Shown here: one piece after another, positions 1 to 8,251 of the stretch | Layout: every line of letters begins with the position of its first letter | How positions within the stretch are numbered: position 1 is the first letter of the stretch | From: Yinghuangia sp045039925 | GTDB taxonomy: Bacteria; Actinomycetota; Actinomycetes; Streptomycetales; Streptomycetaceae | Direction: 5' to 3' | Assembly (NCBI GenBank): GCA_045039925.1 | Contig: CP108400.1 | Coordinates: forward strand, 10,230,001-10,294,000 | Length of the DNA stretch: 64,000 bases | The notes under the pieces: model-generated | The model's input: the letters and a program-made list of their open reading frames with translations, nothing else | Told to the model about the DNA's origin: nothing | Databases searched by the model: none | Position numbers and translations under genes: made by a program

Positions 1-25
1 CGGGGGGCGGTACGCGGGCCCGGGC

Positions 26-967
26 TCAGCCGCGGTTGTAGAGGCGCATGCTGAGGGTGCCGAAGACGGCGACGAAGCCCGCCGAGAACAGCAGCGTCCA
101 ACCGGTCTCGGCCGTGCCGAAGTCGCCTGCCGTCAGGTCGCGGACCGCGCTGACGAGATGGGCGATCGGGTTGACGTCGACGAAGGCCTGGAGCCAGCCG
201 GGCATCGTCTCCGGCTCGACGAAGATGTTGCTGAGGAACGTCGCCGGGAACAGCACCATCATCGCGGCGCCTGCGACGGCCTTCTCACTGCGCATGAGGA
301 GGCCGAGCGTCGTCCACACCCACGAGAAGGCGAACGCGAACACCAGCACGAGAGCGATTGCCGCCAGCACGCCGGGCACGCCGCCGGCCGGGCGGAAGCC
401 CAGCGCCAGGCCGGTGAGGACGATGATCGCGGCGGCCAGCAGATACCGCATCAGGTCGCCGACCAGCATCCCGACCAGCACCGCCGGCCGCCAGACCGGC
501 AGCGTGCGGAAGCGGTCGAAGACGCCGTTGGCGATGTCGCGGTTGAGCGCGAGGCCGGTGCCCATGGTCGTCATCGCGATGCTCTGCACGAGGACGCCCG
601 GCACGACGTACTGGAGGTACTCGTCCGTGGAACCGGCCAGCGCGCCGCCGAAGAGGTACGTGAACATCAGCGTCATCATCAGCGGGAACGCGGTCACCTC
701 CAGCAGGTGCGTGGTCGCCGGCCGCATCTTGAGCAGGGCCCGCCACGCGAACACTGTGGACGCGGCGAGCGGGGTCGGCCGCCGAGGTCGCTCGCGGGAG
801 GCGAACAGCCCCGCGATGTCGTCCACCGCGACGGGCGGGTGGCGGCGGGGGTCGTCGTCGGCAAGGTCGATGTCGATAGCGGTGCCGGCGGAGACACCGG
901 ACTCGGTGCCGGTGCCGGTGCCGGGATCGGTGCCGTTCGGGGATGCCGCGGCGGCTGGGCTGCTCAT
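26..967 (-). CDS. ABC-2 type transporter permease (DrrB-like)
   Basis: This 313-residue protein is an integral membrane permease of the ABC-2/DrrB class, which with an ATPase exports drugs or lipids. The first 75 residues are hydrophilic and rich in Ala, Pro and Asp. About six hydrophobic segments follow, with the family-typical LFPATFLSNIFVEPETMPGWLQ region before the last two. The ATG was chosen because GAGGAGGAG lies about 8 bases upstream; in-frame sequence further upstream is Arg/Pro-rich and not convincing. No ATPase gene lies on its 5' side, where drrA normally sits, so the partner would be beyond the left edge or elsewhere. The family call is firm; the substrate is unknown. Confidence 0.85.
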   Translation of the reverse strand: MSSPAAAASPNGTDPGTGTGTESGVSAGTAIDIDLADDDPRRHPPVAVDDIAGLFASRERPRRPTPLAASTVFAWRALLKMRPATTHLLEVTAFPLMMTLMFTYLFGGALAGSTDEYLQYVVPGVLVQSIAMTTMGTGLALNRDIANGVFDRFRTLPVWRPAVLVGMLVGDLMRYLLAAAIIVLTGLALGFRPAGGVPGVLAAIALVLVFAFAFSWVWTTLGLLMRSEKAVAGAAMMVLFPATFLSNIFVEPETMPGWLQAFVDVNPIAHLVSAVRDLTAGDFGTAETGWTLLFSAGFVAVFGTLSMRLYNRG

Positions 968-1262
968 GGTCGGACTCCTCCTCGCTGGGGCGCCCGAGTT
1001 GCCGGGCACTCGACCTTGAGGCGCGAGTCGGGGTCGCGCGTGCGCGAGACCGGGGGGCGGTGCGGGCTCGGGCGGCGAGATCGGATCTCGCGGAGTGCGG
1101 CCGGGCGGGACGACCGCGGGTGGCGACAGGGTGCGTTCGGTGCGCGGAAGGCTGCGTACGGCTGCTTCTCGCACGCGTGCTCGAACGGCCCTCGCACGCG
1201 CCGTCGCACGCACGGGTGACCACCGGCACGCCGCGTTCCGGCGACCCGGCAGACTGGGGCCC

Positions 1263-2891
1263 ATGACCGTGATCCTGCTGCGCAACGGCAACGTCTACAG
1301 CCCTGCCGACCCCTTCGCCACCGCCCTCGTCGTCGAGGACGGCACCGTCGCGTGGATCGGCGCGGAGGGCGCCGCCGAGGCGCACGTGTCGTCGGCCGAC
1401 GAGGTCGTGGACCTCGACGGGGCGCTGGTGACCCCGGCGTTCGTGGACTCGCACGTGCACGCCACGGCGACGGGGCTCGCGCTGACCGGACTCGACCTGC
1501 GCGTCGCCGAGTCCTCCGCGCCCCCCGGAGCGGCCGGGACCGACGGCCTGGACCGGATCGCGGCGTACGCCGCGGGCCTCGACGACGGAGACGTGCTGCT
1601 CGGCCAGGGCTGGGACGAGCCGTCCTTCCGCGGCGGCATCCCGGACACGGCGGCGCTGGACCGGGCGGCCGGCGGGCGGCGGGCGTACCTGTCGCGCATC
1701 GACGTGCACTCGGCGCTGGCGTCGTCGGCGCTGCGGGCGCAGGTGTCCGGCCTCGCGGGTATGGACGGCTACGACCCCGCCGGGCCGCTGACCGGCGCGG
1801 CGCACCATGCGGTACGGGCGGCGGCGCACGCGGCGCTCACCCCGGCGCGGCGCACCGACGCGCAGCGGGCCGCGCGCGCCCACGCGGCGGCGCTGGGCAT
1901 CGGGACCCTGGTCGAGTGCGCGGGGCCGGAGATCGCGGGCGCGGACGATCTGGCGCTGCTGCTGAAGCTGGCCGCGGAGGAGGCCGGTCCCGAGGTGGTG
2001 GCGTACTGGGGCGAGGCGGTCGGGACGGCCGCCGAGGCGCGCGAGGTGTTGGCGCGGCACGGCGTACACGGGCTGGGCGGGGACCTGTTCGCGGACGGGT
2101 CGATCGGGTCGCACACGGCGTGCCTGCATGCCGCGTACGCGGACCGGCCGGGGGTCGTGGGTCTGGCGCACCTGGACGCGGAGCGGATCGCGGCGCATCT
2201 GGCGGCGTGTACGGAGGCGGGGGTGCAGGCCGGGTTCCACGCGATCGGCGACGCGGCGGTGGACGCCGTGGTGGCGGGTGCTCGGGCCGCGGCGGAGCGG
2301 CACGGCGCGGGCACCGTACGGGCGTTGCGGCACCGGGTCGAGCACGCGGAGCTGATCGGCGAGGACGCGGTGGCGGCGTTCGCGGAGCTGGGCCTGGTGG
2401 CGTCGGTGCAGCCCGGGTTCGACGCGGCGTGGGGCGGCGCGGACGGGATGTACGCGCGGCGGCTGGGGGCGGAGCGGGCCGCGCGGATGAACCCGTTCGC
2501 GACGCTGAACCGCACGGGTGTGCCGCTGGCGTTCGGATCGGATTCGCCGGTGACGCCGCTGGACCCGTGGGGGACGGTGCGCGCGGCGGCGTTCCACCGC
2601 ACGCCGGGGGAGCGGATCTCGGTGCGTGCCGCGTTCAACGCGCACACGCGCGGCGGGCACCGGGCGCTGGGGCGCGACGACGAGGGCGTGCTGGTGCCGG
2701 GGGCGCCGGCGACGTACGCGGTGTGGCGGACAGGCGAGTTGACGGTGCAGGCGCCGGACTCGCGGCTGTCGGCGTGGTCGACGGACCCGAGTTCGGGTAC
2801 GCCCGGGCTGCCGGACCTGACGCCGGGGGAGCCGCTGCCGGTGTGCGTGCGCACGGTGGTGCGCGGGGTGACGGTGTACGCGGCGGAGTGA
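1263..2891 (+). CDS. Amidohydrolase family protein (YtcJ-like)
   Basis: The 542-residue product is a metal-dependent hydrolase of the amidohydrolase superfamily, YtcJ/amidase-3 type. The N-terminal strand region (LLRNGNVYSP) precedes the metal-binding DSHVHATATG motif near residue 60, GQGWDE near 120, the FADGSIGSHTA segment near 280, HRVEHAEL near 360 and the FGSDSPVTPLDPW metal-ligand segment near 425. These match the family order and its usual 530-550 length. The ATG has only a weak ribosome site, but conserved sequence begins at once. It is monocistronic and divergent from the ABC permease. Family members hydrolyse amide or formamide bonds; the substrate cannot be read from sequence. Confidence 0.88.
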   Translation: MTVILLRNGNVYSPADPFATALVVEDGTVAWIGAEGAAEAHVSSADEVVDLDGALVTPAFVDSHVHATATGLALTGLDLRVAESSAPPGAAGTDGLDRIAAYAAGLDDGDVLLGQGWDEPSFRGGIPDTAALDRAAGGRRAYLSRIDVHSALASSALRAQVSGLAGMDGYDPAGPLTGAAHHAVRAAAHAALTPARRTDAQRAARAHAAALGIGTLVECAGPEIAGADDLALLLKLAAEEAGPEVVAYWGEAVGTAAEAREVLARHGVHGLGGDLFADGSIGSHTACLHAAYADRPGVVGLAHLDAERIAAHLAACTEAGVQAGFHAIGDAAVDAVVAGARAAAERHGAGTVRALRHRVEHAELIGEDAVAAFAELGLVASVQPGFDAAWGGADGMYARRLGAERAARMNPFATLNRTGVPLAFGSDSPVTPLDPWGTVRAAAFHRTPGERISVRAAFNAHTRGGHRALGRDDEGVLVPGAPATYAVWRTGELTVQAPDSRLSAWSTDPSSGTPGLPDLTPGEPLPVCVRTVVRGVTVYAAE

Positions 2892-2922
2892 ACCGCGCGT
2901 GGCGCGGCGCGGCGTACGGGAC

Positions 2923-2960
2923 CGGGTTTCGGGTTTCGGGTTCCGGGTTCCGGGTTCCGG
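2923..2960. repeat. Heptanucleotide tandem repeat
   Basis: Five tandem copies of a 7-base unit, two CGGGTTT followed by three CGGGTTC plus a partial copy, lie in the intergenic space after the amidohydrolase gene. The repeat ends about 30 bases before the candidate promoter of the next gene. Confidence 0.9.
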
Positions 2961-2992
2961 ACGGAACCCAAGTGGCAGGCCGGGTGCGTGCG

Positions 2993-2998
2993 TAGGGT
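2993..2998 (+). promoter_or_regulatory. Candidate -10 box for a leaderless transcript
   Basis: TAGGGT, a good streptomycete -10 hexamer, ends 7 bases before the ATG of the next gene, so transcription would begin at or beside the start codon. The lack of any Shine-Dalgarno sequence before that ATG agrees with a leaderless mRNA. No convincing -35 box is visible. Confidence 0.4.
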
Positions 2999-3005
2999 TT
3001 GTCGG

Positions 3006-3827
3006 ATGTCTGAGGATGACCACGTTGACGAACACCCCGACCGGTCCCCGCAGTCCGGGCTTCGTGCCGACGTCGGCGCGGTGCCTCTGCCCGGAGCCGC
3101 ACTCGACCCGGACGACCGCGCGTACCTCATGAGGCACCTCGTAGCCCAGGTGCTCGGCGGGTTCAGGCCGGAGGAGTGGATCCTCGACGAGCTCGACGAC
3201 CTCGTCATGACGACGATCGATGTCGACGACGACGTGGCCGAGGTGCTGGTCGGCGAACTGGACGTCTACGTCCGCGCGTTGCTGGCGCAGGAGCGGGCCC
3301 TCGAGGCGACGTGGCGGGACGCGACGGCGAACGACCTGATCGACCGGGCGTTCGCCGAACTCCCGCGGCAGCGGATCGTCGCGCTCCAGAACGCCGGCAA
3401 CACGCAGTCGGACTGCTGGTCGGACGCGCAGGAGGCGGCGGCGGAGCTGGCCGGCGAACTCCGCGACGCGGACGAGGAGGACGAGCGGGACGAGGCGGAC
3501 GACCTGAACGACGAGGACGGCGAGGACGACGACGCGTACGGGGACTCCGAGTGGGCCCCGGTCCTCGGCGCGGTCTTCTACCACAGCCAGGATCTGGCGC
3601 GGGCGGTGCACGGGGAGGGGCTGTACCTGGGGTTCGGGGCCTTCTCCGAGCGGGACGAGGACCCGTCCGCGGTGGACGCCCGGAGCGTGGCGGTCGGCGG
3701 GATCGCCCGGGACGTCCTGGCCCGGCACGGGGTGCCCGTGGAGTGGGACGGCACGGTCGAACAGCGGCTGTTCGTCCCGCCGTTCAACTGGCGCCGCAGG
3801 CGTTGGACGCAGCCGCCCGCGGGCTGA
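3006..3827 (+). CDS. Acidic DUF6891-like protein
   Basis: This is a 273-residue soluble protein of unknown function. The middle (about residues 140-180) is a run of Asp and Glu. The C-terminal half contains FYHSQDLARAVHGEGLYLGFGAF, VEWDGTVEQRL and a terminal PPFNWRRRRW, and an earlier segment reads ALQNAGNTQSDCW. From memory this pattern fits the DUF6891 family common in actinobacteria. ATG 3006 was chosen because a -10-like box lies 7 bases upstream. It is convergent with the XRE-cupin gene, 9 bases away, so the two transcripts probably share a termination zone. Confidence 0.75.
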   Translation: MSEDDHVDEHPDRSPQSGLRADVGAVPLPGAALDPDDRAYLMRHLVAQVLGGFRPEEWILDELDDLVMTTIDVDDDVAEVLVGELDVYVRALLAQERALEATWRDATANDLIDRAFAELPRQRIVALQNAGNTQSDCWSDAQEAAAELAGELRDADEEDERDEADDLNDEDGEDDDAYGDSEWAPVLGAVFYHSQDLARAVHGEGLYLGFGAFSERDEDPSAVDARSVAVGGIARDVLARHGVPVEWDGTVEQRLFVPPFNWRRRRWTQPPAG

Positions 3828-3836
3828 GCGACCGCG

Positions 3837-4583
3837 TCAGACGTGTTCCATGACGATGACCGCGCTGGTGCCCGGTTCGAGGGCACGGAAGATGTGTGGG
3901 GCGTCGCCGGGATAGGTGACGTAGTCGCCGGGGCCGAGTTCGACGGGGTCGTCGGCGGGGCCGACGAGCGCGCGTCCCGTGCCGATGACGACGTGTTCGA
4001 CGCTGCCGGGGTTGTGGGGCTGGGACGTACGCGGCTCGCCGGGCTGCGCGTTGATGCGGAAGATGTCGCGGCGGGCGTGGGGCGGGCAGGAGGCGAGCAG
4101 CGTCGCGGCGTAGTCGGCGCGTTCGGAGTAGGTGATCTGGCCTTCACCGGCGCGGATGACGCGTACCTGGGCCTTGGGCGGGTCGACGAGGCGGCTGAAC
4201 GGCACACCGAGGGCGACGCCGAGCGCCCACAGGATCTCGACGCTCGGGTTGCCGGAGCCGGACTCCAGCTGGGAGAGCGTCGACTTGGCGATACCGGCGC
4301 GGCGGGCGAGTTCGGTGAGGGACAGGCCGGCGCGTTCGCGTTCGCGGCGTACGGACGCGGCGATCTGCGCGACGACGTCGACGCCCGGCAGGGCGCCGCC
4401 GTCGCGTCGGCCCGCGGGCGCGGCCTTGCCTGCAACCGCGGCACCGGCCCCGGCATCGGCATCGGCACCGGCGGCATCGGCATGGCCCCCCGCATCGACG
4501 GCCGAAGGGGTCTCGTCGGGCAGCGTCGATTTCGGCGGGGTGGTGTCGGTCGGAATGGCGGCGTCCTTCCCCGGGGTCCCCAT
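3837..4583 (-). CDS. XRE-family regulator with C-terminal cupin
   Basis: The 248-residue product is a DNA-binding regulator. After an Ala-rich linker of about 65 residues comes a helix-turn-helix (residues about 70-125, with LSLTELARRAGIAKSTLSQLESGSGNPS split across the two helices), then a cupin sensor domain ending in HNPGSVEHVVIGTGRA and GDYVTYPGDAPHIF. Such proteins often control adjacent amino-acid exporters. The gene is divergent from azlC-azlD with a 67-base gap that holds palindromic candidate operators, so control of azlCD and itself is likely. ATG 4583 was chosen over a much longer frame running back through azlC, which is only a shadow. Confidence 0.9.
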   Translation of the reverse strand: MGTPGKDAAIPTDTTPPKSTLPDETPSAVDAGGHADAAGADADAGAGAAVAGKAAPAGRRDGGALPGVDVVAQIAASVRRERERAGLSLTELARRAGIAKSTLSQLESGSGNPSVEILWALGVALGVPFSRLVDPPKAQVRVIRAGEGQITYSERADYAATLLASCPPHARRDIFRINAQPGEPRTSQPHNPGSVEHVVIGTGRALVGPADDPVELGPGDYVTYPGDAPHIFRALEPGTSAVIVMEHV

Positions 4584-4606
4584 GCGTTCGCTCCAGAAGT
4601 CTTGTC

Positions 4607-4622
4607 GTTCGCCTTGACGAAC
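4607..4622. promoter_or_regulatory. Candidate operator 1 of the XRE-cupin regulator
   Basis: Perfect inverted repeat GTTCG-N6-CGAAC lies between the divergent regulator and azlC genes and overlaps a TTGACG -35-like hexamer (4614-4619) facing azlC. An identical arrangement occurs 48 bases downstream. Confidence 0.6.
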
Positions 4623-4650
4623 AGCAGTGCGTGTGTTCATCCTACGGGAC

Positions 4651-5364
4651 ATGCGTTCGATATGGCGAACACTCGATCGCGGCACCGCCCGCGACATCGC
4701 CCTGGTCTGCCTCGCCGACGCGCTCGTGGGGGCGTCCTTCGGCGCGATCGCCGTGTCCGGCGGGCTCGACTGGTGGGTGCCCGTCCTCATGTCCGTCGTC
4801 GTCTTCGCGGGCGGCGCGCAGTTCGCCGCCATCGGCGTCGTCCTGTCCGGCGGCAGTGCGGCCGCCGCGGTCGCCACCGGGCTCGTCCTGAACGCGCGGC
4901 TGCTCCCCTTCGGCTTCACCGTCGCCGACACCCTCGGCCGCCGCGCCTGGACCCGTGCCATCGGGGCCCACCTCACCACCGACGAAAGCGTCGCCTTCGT
5001 CCTGCGCCACCGCGACCCCGAACGCCGCCGCGCCGCGTTCTGGGCCTGCGGGATCGGCCTGTTCGTCGCCTGGAACATCTCCGTCGTGGCCGGCGCCGCC
5101 GCGGGCAGCGCGATCGGCGACACCGACGCCCTCGGCCTGGACGCCGCCTTCCCGGCCGTCCTGCTCGCGCTCGTCTGGCCCACCCTCGCCGCCGAGCCCA
5201 CCACGCGCAACGCCGCACTCCTCGGCGCCGCCGTCGCGGTCGCCGCCACGCCGTTCCTCCCGGCGGGCGTCCCCGTCCTGCTCGCGCTCACCGGCCTCGT
5301 TGTCGCCGTACGCCGACCCCGTGCCCTCGCCCGCCCCAACTCCTCCGGGGAGCCCCGCCCGTGA
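4651..5364 (+). CDS. azlC: AzlC-family branched-chain amino acid exporter, large subunit
   Basis: The 237-residue membrane protein matches AzlC, which with AzlD exports branched-chain amino acids and analogues. The SFGAIAVSGGLDWWVPVLMSVVVFAGGAQFAAIG segment (split here by family-typical glycines) and later LTTDESVAF and FLVAWN-like regions (FVAWNIS) are characteristic. About seven hydrophobic helices are apparent. The start is ATG 4651; a GTG at 4627 would add eight residues. Neither has a strong ribosome site, and a TTGACG hexamer upstream leaves room for a leaderless start. The stop overlaps azlD's ATG, so the two are co-translated. The divergent XRE-cupin protein is the probable repressor. 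Confidence 0.88.
   Translation: MRSIWRTLDRGTARDIALVCLADALVGASFGAIAVSGGLDWWVPVLMSVVVFAGGAQFAAIGVVLSGGSAAAAVATGLVLNARLLPFGFTVADTLGRRAWTRAIGAHLTTDESVAFVLRHRDPERRRAAFWACGIGLFVAWNISVVAGAAAGSAIGDTDALGLDAAFPAVLLALVWPTLAAEPTTRNAALLGAAVAVAATPFLPAGVPVLLALTGLVVAVRRPRALARPNSSGEPRP
4655..4670. promoter_or_regulatory. Candidate operator 2 of the XRE-cupin regulator
   Basis: This is a second GTTCG-N6-CGAAC, with the same half-sites and spacing as the first but a different centre. It starts 4 bases after the proposed azlC ATG. Both copies are flanked by C on the left and A on the right. A bare GTTCG half-site also occurs at 4586-4590. Confidence 0.55.
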
Positions 5365-5672
5365 TGCCTCTGGTCGCCATCGCCGCCCTCGCCGCCGGGA
5401 CCTTCGCGTTCCGCCTCGCCGGTCCCCTCCTGCACGAACGCGTGCACATCCCCGACGAGGTCCAGCGCCTCCTCGCCATCGCCGCGACCGTGCTCCTCAC
5501 CGCGCTCGTCGCCGCCGCCGCGTTCACCCAGGGCCATGGCTTCGCCGGCTGGGCCCGCCCGGCCGGCGTCGCCGTCGCCGCGCTGCTGGTCGTCCGCAAG
5601 GCCCCGTTCCCCGTGGTGGTCATCGCCGCCGCCGGGACCACCGCGCTCCTGCGCCTCGCCGGAGTCGAATAG
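5364..5672 (+). CDS. azlD: AzlD-family branched-chain amino acid exporter, small subunit
   Basis: This 102-residue, almost wholly hydrophobic protein is the AzlD partner of AzlC. The motif FAFRLAGPLL near residue 16 and RKAPFPVVVIAAAGTTALLR near the C-terminus are family hallmarks, and about four helices fit the length. Its ATG overlaps the azlC stop codon by one base, which is typical of coupled translation in a two-subunit transporter. It ends 18 bases before the convergent YczE gene. Confidence 0.88.
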   Translation: MPLVAIAALAAGTFAFRLAGPLLHERVHIPDEVQRLLAIAATVLLTALVAAAAFTQGHGFAGWARPAGVAVAALLVVRKAPFPVVVIAAAGTTALLRLAGVE

Positions 5673-5682
5673 CCCGGGCTCG

Positions 5683-5706
5683 GGCCGGCCTCAGGCCGAG
5701 GCGGCC
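5683..5706. terminator. Imperfect hairpin between convergent genes
   Basis: GGCCGGCCTC pairs with GAGGCGGCC around a five-base loop (one base missing on the right arm). It spans the end of the YczE gene and follows azlD, so it could end both transcripts. Confidence 0.35.
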
Positions 5707-6401
5707 GGTTCGGGATCGCCTCGCCGGTCGGCCGGGGACGAACCCCCGGAATCCGCGGCGGCGTCAGTGGCGGCGCCGGACACCTTCGCCGAATCCCGCG
5801 CGTCCCGCGCATCCCGCTCCGGGACCGTGAACAACGGCAGGAAGATCTGGACCAGCGGGCCGATGCCGAGGGCGTACACGACGGTGCCGACGCCCACGGC
5901 GCCGCCGAGAACGACGCCGACCGCCAGCACCGTGACCTCGATGCACGTGCGCACAAGGCGCACCGATCGGCCCGTACGGCGCACCAGGCCGGTCATCAGG
6001 CCGTCGCGCGGACCCGGGCCGAGGCGCGCGCCGATGTACGCGCCGCCCGCGATCGCGTTGAGCACGACCGACGCGAGCATGAACACCACCTGCCAGGCCA
6101 GCCCCTCGGCCTCCGGCAGAACCCGCAGCGACGCGTCGACCGAGACGCCGATCACCACGACATTGGAGATTGTGCCCAGGCCGGGCCGCTGCCGCAGTGG
6201 CCACCACAGCAGCAGGACCGCGGCACCGACCACCGCCGTGACCAGGCCGAAGCTGAGCGGCGTACGCTCCTGCAGTCCCTGGTGGAACACATCCCACGGG
6301 TCCAGGCCGAGGCCGGCGCGCAGCATGAGGGCCATGCTGAAGCCGTACAGCGCCAGACCGGCGTACAGCTGCACCAGCCGCCGCCCCCAATACCAGTCCA
6401 C
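5691..6401 (-). CDS. yczE: YczE/YyaS/YitT-family membrane protein
   Basis: The 236-residue integral membrane protein has five or six hydrophobic helices and the family pattern: RLVQLYAGLALYGFSMALMLRAGLGLDPWDVF near the N-terminus, ISNVVVIG, and GGAYIGARLGPGPRDGLM in the middle. The C-terminal 35 residues are hydrophilic. The start is GTG, because GGGAGGGCGG lies 7 bases upstream; longer frames run into the promoter region. YczE proteins are often encoded next to MocR-type regulators, as here, where the regulator gene is divergent across about 100 bases. The transported compound is unknown; a link to vitamin B6 or amino-acid metabolism is only inference. Confidence 0.85.
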   Translation of the reverse strand: MDWYWGRRLVQLYAGLALYGFSMALMLRAGLGLDPWDVFHQGLQERTPLSFGLVTAVVGAAVLLLWWPLRQRPGLGTISNVVVIGVSVDASLRVLPEAEGLAWQVVFMLASVVLNAIAGGAYIGARLGPGPRDGLMTGLVRRTGRSVRLVRTCIEVTVLAVGVVLGGAVGVGTVVYALGIGPLVQIFLPLFTVPERDARDARDSAKVSGAATDAAADSGGSSPADRRGDPEPAASA

Positions 6402-6404
6402 TGG
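6393..6404. promoter_or_regulatory. Candidate MocR operator at the YczE start
   Basis: Perfect inverted repeat CCAGT-CC-ACTGG overlaps the YczE start codon. Its ACTGG half recurs in the second palindrome near the regulator gene. Confidence 0.4.
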
Positions 6405-6463
6405 ACCGCCCTCCCGCAGAACAGGCTCCCTAAAAAGAGCCACTAGTGCGAGAATGGCGTCAA

Positions 6464-6479
6464 CTGGATCCCAGATCCA
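6464..6479. promoter_or_regulatory. Candidate MocR operator in the shared promoter region
   Basis: Inverted repeat TGGATC-CCA-GATCCA, preceded by AC so that it begins ACTGG, sits 25 bases before the regulator ATG. A smaller palindrome, CACTAGTG, lies at 6441-6448. Sites of this kind suit a dimeric MocR protein controlling both divergent genes. Confidence 0.4.
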
Positions 6480-6504
6480 TGGCCAATTGCCCAGGAGTGG
6501 ACTG

Positions 6505-7998
6505 ATGACAACCCCGCACCTCACCGTCAGCAGCGCCCGCCTGGCCGACCTTCTCCACCCCTGGCAGCACCCCGCGGGCCCGGCCGGCGGCGGCCCGCAC
6601 ACCCCCGCCTACAAGGCGCTCGCCGACCGCATCCGCGCGCTCGTCCTCGACGGCCGGGTCCCGCTCACCGCGCGCCTCCCCGCCGAACGCGGCCTCGCCG
6701 ACCGGCTCAGCGTCTCCCGCACCACGGTCGCCGCCGCATACGACATCCTGCGCACCGACGGCTACCTCGTCTCGCGCCGCGGCTCCGGCTCCTGGACCGC
6801 GCTGCCCACCCACCGGCCCGACCCGCCCACCCGCGCGCTCGTGCCGAGCTCCGTCACCGGCATCATCGACCTCGGCGTCGCCGCCCTCCCGGGGCCCGGC
6901 CTCGCCCTGCACCGCGCGGTCGCCGACGCCGTCGAGTCGCTCCCCGCGTACACCGCCGCCCACGGCTACCACCCGGCCGGACTCCCCATCCTCCGCGAGA
7001 CCATCGCCGACCGCTACACGCGCCGCGGCGCCCCGACCACGCCCGACCAGATCATCGTCACCAGCGGCGCGCTGTCCGCCTGGGTGCTCCTGCTCCGCAC
7101 CCTCCTGCACGCCGGGGACCGCGTCGCCGTCGAATCACCGACCTACGCCAACGCCCTGGAGTCGGTGCGCGGCGAAGGCGGCCGCCCCGTCCCGGTGCCC
7201 ATGGCCGACGACGGCTGGGACCTCGCCGCCTGGCACGATGCCCTGCGCGCCGCCAACCCCCGCCTCGCGTACGTCATCCCCGACTTCCAGAACCCCACCG
7301 GCCACCTCGCCGACACCGCGACCCGCCGCCGCCTCATCGACCTCGCCCGCGCCACCGGGACGACCCTCGTCGTCGACGAGACCTGCGCCGACCTCGCGCT
7401 CGACGTGCCGCCGGAGGAACTCCCCGCACCCGTCGCCGGCCACGACCGCAGCGGCACCGTGGTCACCCTCGGCTCCGCGTCCAAGTCCTTCTGGGGCGGC
7501 CTGCGCATCGGCTGGATCCGCGGCACCCCGGACCTGGTACGCCGCCTCGCCACCACCCGCGCCGGACTCGACGTCGCCGCCCCGGTCCTCGACCAACTCG
7601 TCCTGCACCACCTGATCGCCGACCACGGCGACGCCATATTCGCCGAACGCATGCCGGTCATCCGAGCCGCCCGCGACTCCCTGGCCGCCATGCTGCGCAC
7701 CCACCTGCCCGACTGGACGTTCGCCATCCCGCCCGGCGGCCTGTCGCTGTGGGCGCACACCGACACCCTGTCGACCACCGTCCTCGCCGAGGCCGCCGCC
7801 CGCCACGGCCTGCGCCTCGCCCCGGGCACCCTCTTCAGCACCACCGGCGCGTTCGAACGCCACGTACGCCTGCCCTACACCCTCGACGAGCCCACCCTCG
7901 CCGAAGCGGTACGCCGCCTCACCCTCGCCGCCGCCGAAACCGGCCGCGCCCGCCCCGACGCCGGCCTCACCGCCTCCTTCGCCGGCTGCGTCGCCTGA
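6505..7998 (+). CDS. MocR-type PLP-dependent transcriptional regulator
   Basis: The 497-residue protein joins an N-terminal GntR-type winged helix (about residues 30-100; RLPAERGLADRLSVSRTTV and YLVSRRGSGSW) to a fold-type I aminotransferase domain (about 130-470). The latter shows the PLP lysine in SASKSFWGGLRIGW, PDFQNPTG and DETCADL. Such MocR proteins sense PLP or an amino-acid adduct and usually control a neighbouring gene, here probably yczE. AGGAG lies 8 bases before the ATG. Length and domain order are normal for the family. Confidence 0.93.
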   Translation: MTTPHLTVSSARLADLLHPWQHPAGPAGGGPHTPAYKALADRIRALVLDGRVPLTARLPAERGLADRLSVSRTTVAAAYDILRTDGYLVSRRGSGSWTALPTHRPDPPTRALVPSSVTGIIDLGVAALPGPGLALHRAVADAVESLPAYTAAHGYHPAGLPILRETIADRYTRRGAPTTPDQIIVTSGALSAWVLLLRTLLHAGDRVAVESPTYANALESVRGEGGRPVPVPMADDGWDLAAWHDALRAANPRLAYVIPDFQNPTGHLADTATRRRLIDLARATGTTLVVDETCADLALDVPPEELPAPVAGHDRSGTVVTLGSASKSFWGGLRIGWIRGTPDLVRRLATTRAGLDVAAPVLDQLVLHHLIADHGDAIFAERMPVIRAARDSLAAMLRTHLPDWTFAIPPGGLSLWAHTDTLSTTVLAEAAARHGLRLAPGTLFSTTGAFERHVRLPYTLDEPTLAEAVRRLTLAAAETGRARPDAGLTASFAGCVA

Positions 7999-8098
7999 CC
8001 CCACCACCGCCACGCCGCACCCAGAACCACGAACGAGGACCGGGCACCCACCCGTTCGCGACGCACCACTCGGCCCCGGTGTGAAAGGGCGCGATTAG

Positions 8099-8251
8099 GC
8101 ACAGCCGAAGGGCTGTCGGCCGCTGCTCCAGTTGGAGGCCGAAGTCGGCTCCGACTGGGGCGAGATCGTCAACGTGTCCTTCTGGATCCGCGACGAGGAC
8201 CTGCGGGCTGGGGAACTGCAGTATGTCCGCCGGTCGTACGAAGTCGCATGA
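8099..8251 (+). pseudogene. C-terminal remnant resembling a DUF1963 protein
   Basis: An open stretch of 50 codons without a start runs from a TAG to a TGA and encodes LLQLEAEVGSDWG, then VSFWIRDEDLRAG. This resembles the C-terminal end of DUF1963 (YwqG-like) proteins, where LLQLDS...WGDAG...YFWI is typical, as recalled from memory. No ATG or ribosome site precedes it and the codons just upstream are closed, so it looks like the tail of a gene whose 5' part was lost. The rest of the gap from 7999 to 8415 shows no gene. Confidence 0.4.

Noticed and set aside
2923..2960. Seven-base repeat considered as a CRISPR-like or telomeric array
   Set aside because: The units are contiguous with no spacers, only five copies, and the region is internal to the window, so it is a simple tandem repeat.
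285..3728. Very long minus-strand open frame opposite the amidohydrolase and DUF6891-like genes
   Set aside because: Its product is an Arg/His/Pro-rich repeat-like sequence without domains, and it runs opposite two genes with clear motifs and codon bias. It is a shadow frame of GC-rich DNA.
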